This document shows positions 63,401 through 64,000 of a stretch of 64,000 bases of DNA, piece after piece (the first letter of the stretch is position 1; every line of letters begins with the position of its first letter). A model generated the notes under the pieces. It had not been told where the DNA came from. It made no database searches and was given only the letters and a program-made list of their open reading frames with translations. This stretch comes from Mangifera indica (lineage: Eukaryota; Streptophyta; Magnoliopsida; Sapindales; Anacardiaceae): positions 13,893,800 to 13,957,799 of the forward strand of contig NC_058151.1 of the NCBI RefSeq assembly GCF_011075055.1, read 5' to 3'. Position numbers and translations under genes: made by a program.

Positions 63401-63924
63401 ACCCTATTACGATTGCTTAAGCTCATTTCCAAGCATTGCCCACAAAACATATTCGCACAAAAGAAAGAAGCCGTCACCACAATCAATACATCTCAACCAA
63501 TTATAATCAAATTCTCTGTATCACTACAGATTCTTCACAACTCAAAAGTTCAAAATCAAAGCTATTCACTATCTCCAAACAACAACACCCACCAAACAAA
63601 ACCACACAAAACCAAAAACCAATTTGCAGAATCAACAAATCAACTCAAAAACACTTAAAATAAATAAATAAAAATTATCCTCCGAGAAATTTTTAATCAA
63701 TTCCCAGTAAAAGTTGACACATAAATCACAAAATTTTGCCACGAAAAAGGCTCAGAAATGGACCTATAAAGCTCTTCAAAGCTAAGTCCACTAGCGTTGT
63801 GGTTATAAATCTCGTGAATCGCATGCTCCAAAATCTTCCAAGTCTTTTCTGCGTACTTCGGATCCACCACGACCCGGTGCTTGAACGCCTCTATTTGAAA
63901 GGTCCTCTTCTTTGGACCACTCAT
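60402..63924 (-). CDS. CUL3: Cullin 3, scaffold of BTB-type ubiquitin ligases
   Basis: Two exons on the minus strand: 63924-63764 and 62442-60402, separated by a 1.3 kb intron. They give 733 residues, one more than Arabidopsis CUL3A. The N-terminal helices include MSGPKKRTFQIEAFKHRVVV and the BTB-binding region. Cullin repeats follow. The cullin-homology domain has KDVFEKYYKQHLAKRLLSGK and ECGYQFTSKLEGMFTDM. The C-terminal winged helix carries the neddylation lysine in IVRIMKARR (about K677) and ends VDRKLYRYLA. The protein binds BTB substrate adaptors through its N-terminus and RBX1 through its C-terminus, acting in hormone, light and immune signalling. Only 76 bases upstream of the ATG are in the window, so the promoter is outside. 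Confidence 0.97.
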
Positions 63925-64000
63925 CTTGCTGAAAGCTTAACTCTCAACAACCCAATTACTCGAGCCGTCTTCGCTTCAAACTCGATTCTAAGAGGTTGGA
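63925..64000 (-). other. CUL3 leader, truncated by window end
   Basis: The last 76 bases are upstream of the CUL3 start codon and most likely belong to its 5' UTR. The promoter is beyond the window. Confidence 0.6.

Overview
This 64 kb window is nuclear DNA of a eudicot plant. It is AT-rich, its genes are split by GT-AG introns, and the proteins are plant families: a NAC transcription factor, a chloroplast Deg protease, a DUF1666 protein and a plant cullin 3. No transposase, reverse transcriptase, virus, CRISPR or bacterial operon structure is visible. Exon coordinates were worked out by hand from splice signals, reading phase and family resemblance. Nothing was aligned by software. Arabidopsis locus numbers are recalled from memory.

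Layout: (1) 1-9005, AT-rich spacer with one long hairpin element (4001-4726). (2) 9006-12204 (+), a DUF1666 protein, then 14337-15995 (+), ribosomal protein L34. (3) 17569-18922 (-), a FEZ/NAC094-type NAC factor. (4) 25042-29992 (+), the thylakoid-lumen protease DEG8. (5) 31375-34759 (+), a mitochondrial SUV3-type RNA helicase, convergent with (6) 35727-41022 (-), a protein combining ankyrin repeats, a CCCH finger, an RRM, a LOTUS domain and a RING. (7) 41300-45610, a cluster of hairpin elements reaching the promoter of (8) 45859-48531 (+), the histone chaperone NRP1/2 (SET/NAP1-related). (9) 49538-57000 (-), the giant THADA/Trm732-like protein. (10) 60402-63924 (-), cullin 3.

The genes are mostly housekeeping: translation (RPL34, a THADA-type tRNA-methylation partner), organelle quality control and RNA turnover (DEG8, SUV3), chromatin (NRP), ubiquitination (CUL3) and root-cap or meristem development (NAC). 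They are not one pathway; what links them is ancestral gene order. DUF1666-RPL34-NAC-DEG8-SUV3 and CUL3 match, in pieces, three Arabidopsis regions (At1g268xx, At1g696xx, At5g398xx), which suggests this window keeps a less fractionated ancestral order.

The spacers hold several non-coding inverted-repeat families. The most striking is a family of 0.7-0.95 kb foldback elements ending in GGCCAAA. Four copies have recognisable 9-bp target duplications and a fifth is more diverged. They look like Mutator-type MITEs with variable, gene-like, GC-richer interiors. A Tourist-like MITE, two copies of a ~410 bp GGTGTAA-ended element and three copies of a ~160 bp element with CTATGTGTAT ends are also present. 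I found no clearly new enzymatic system. The best leads are the hairpin family, the five-domain RNA-binding/RING protein with an AUG-stop uORF and a GC-AG intron, and the composite synteny.
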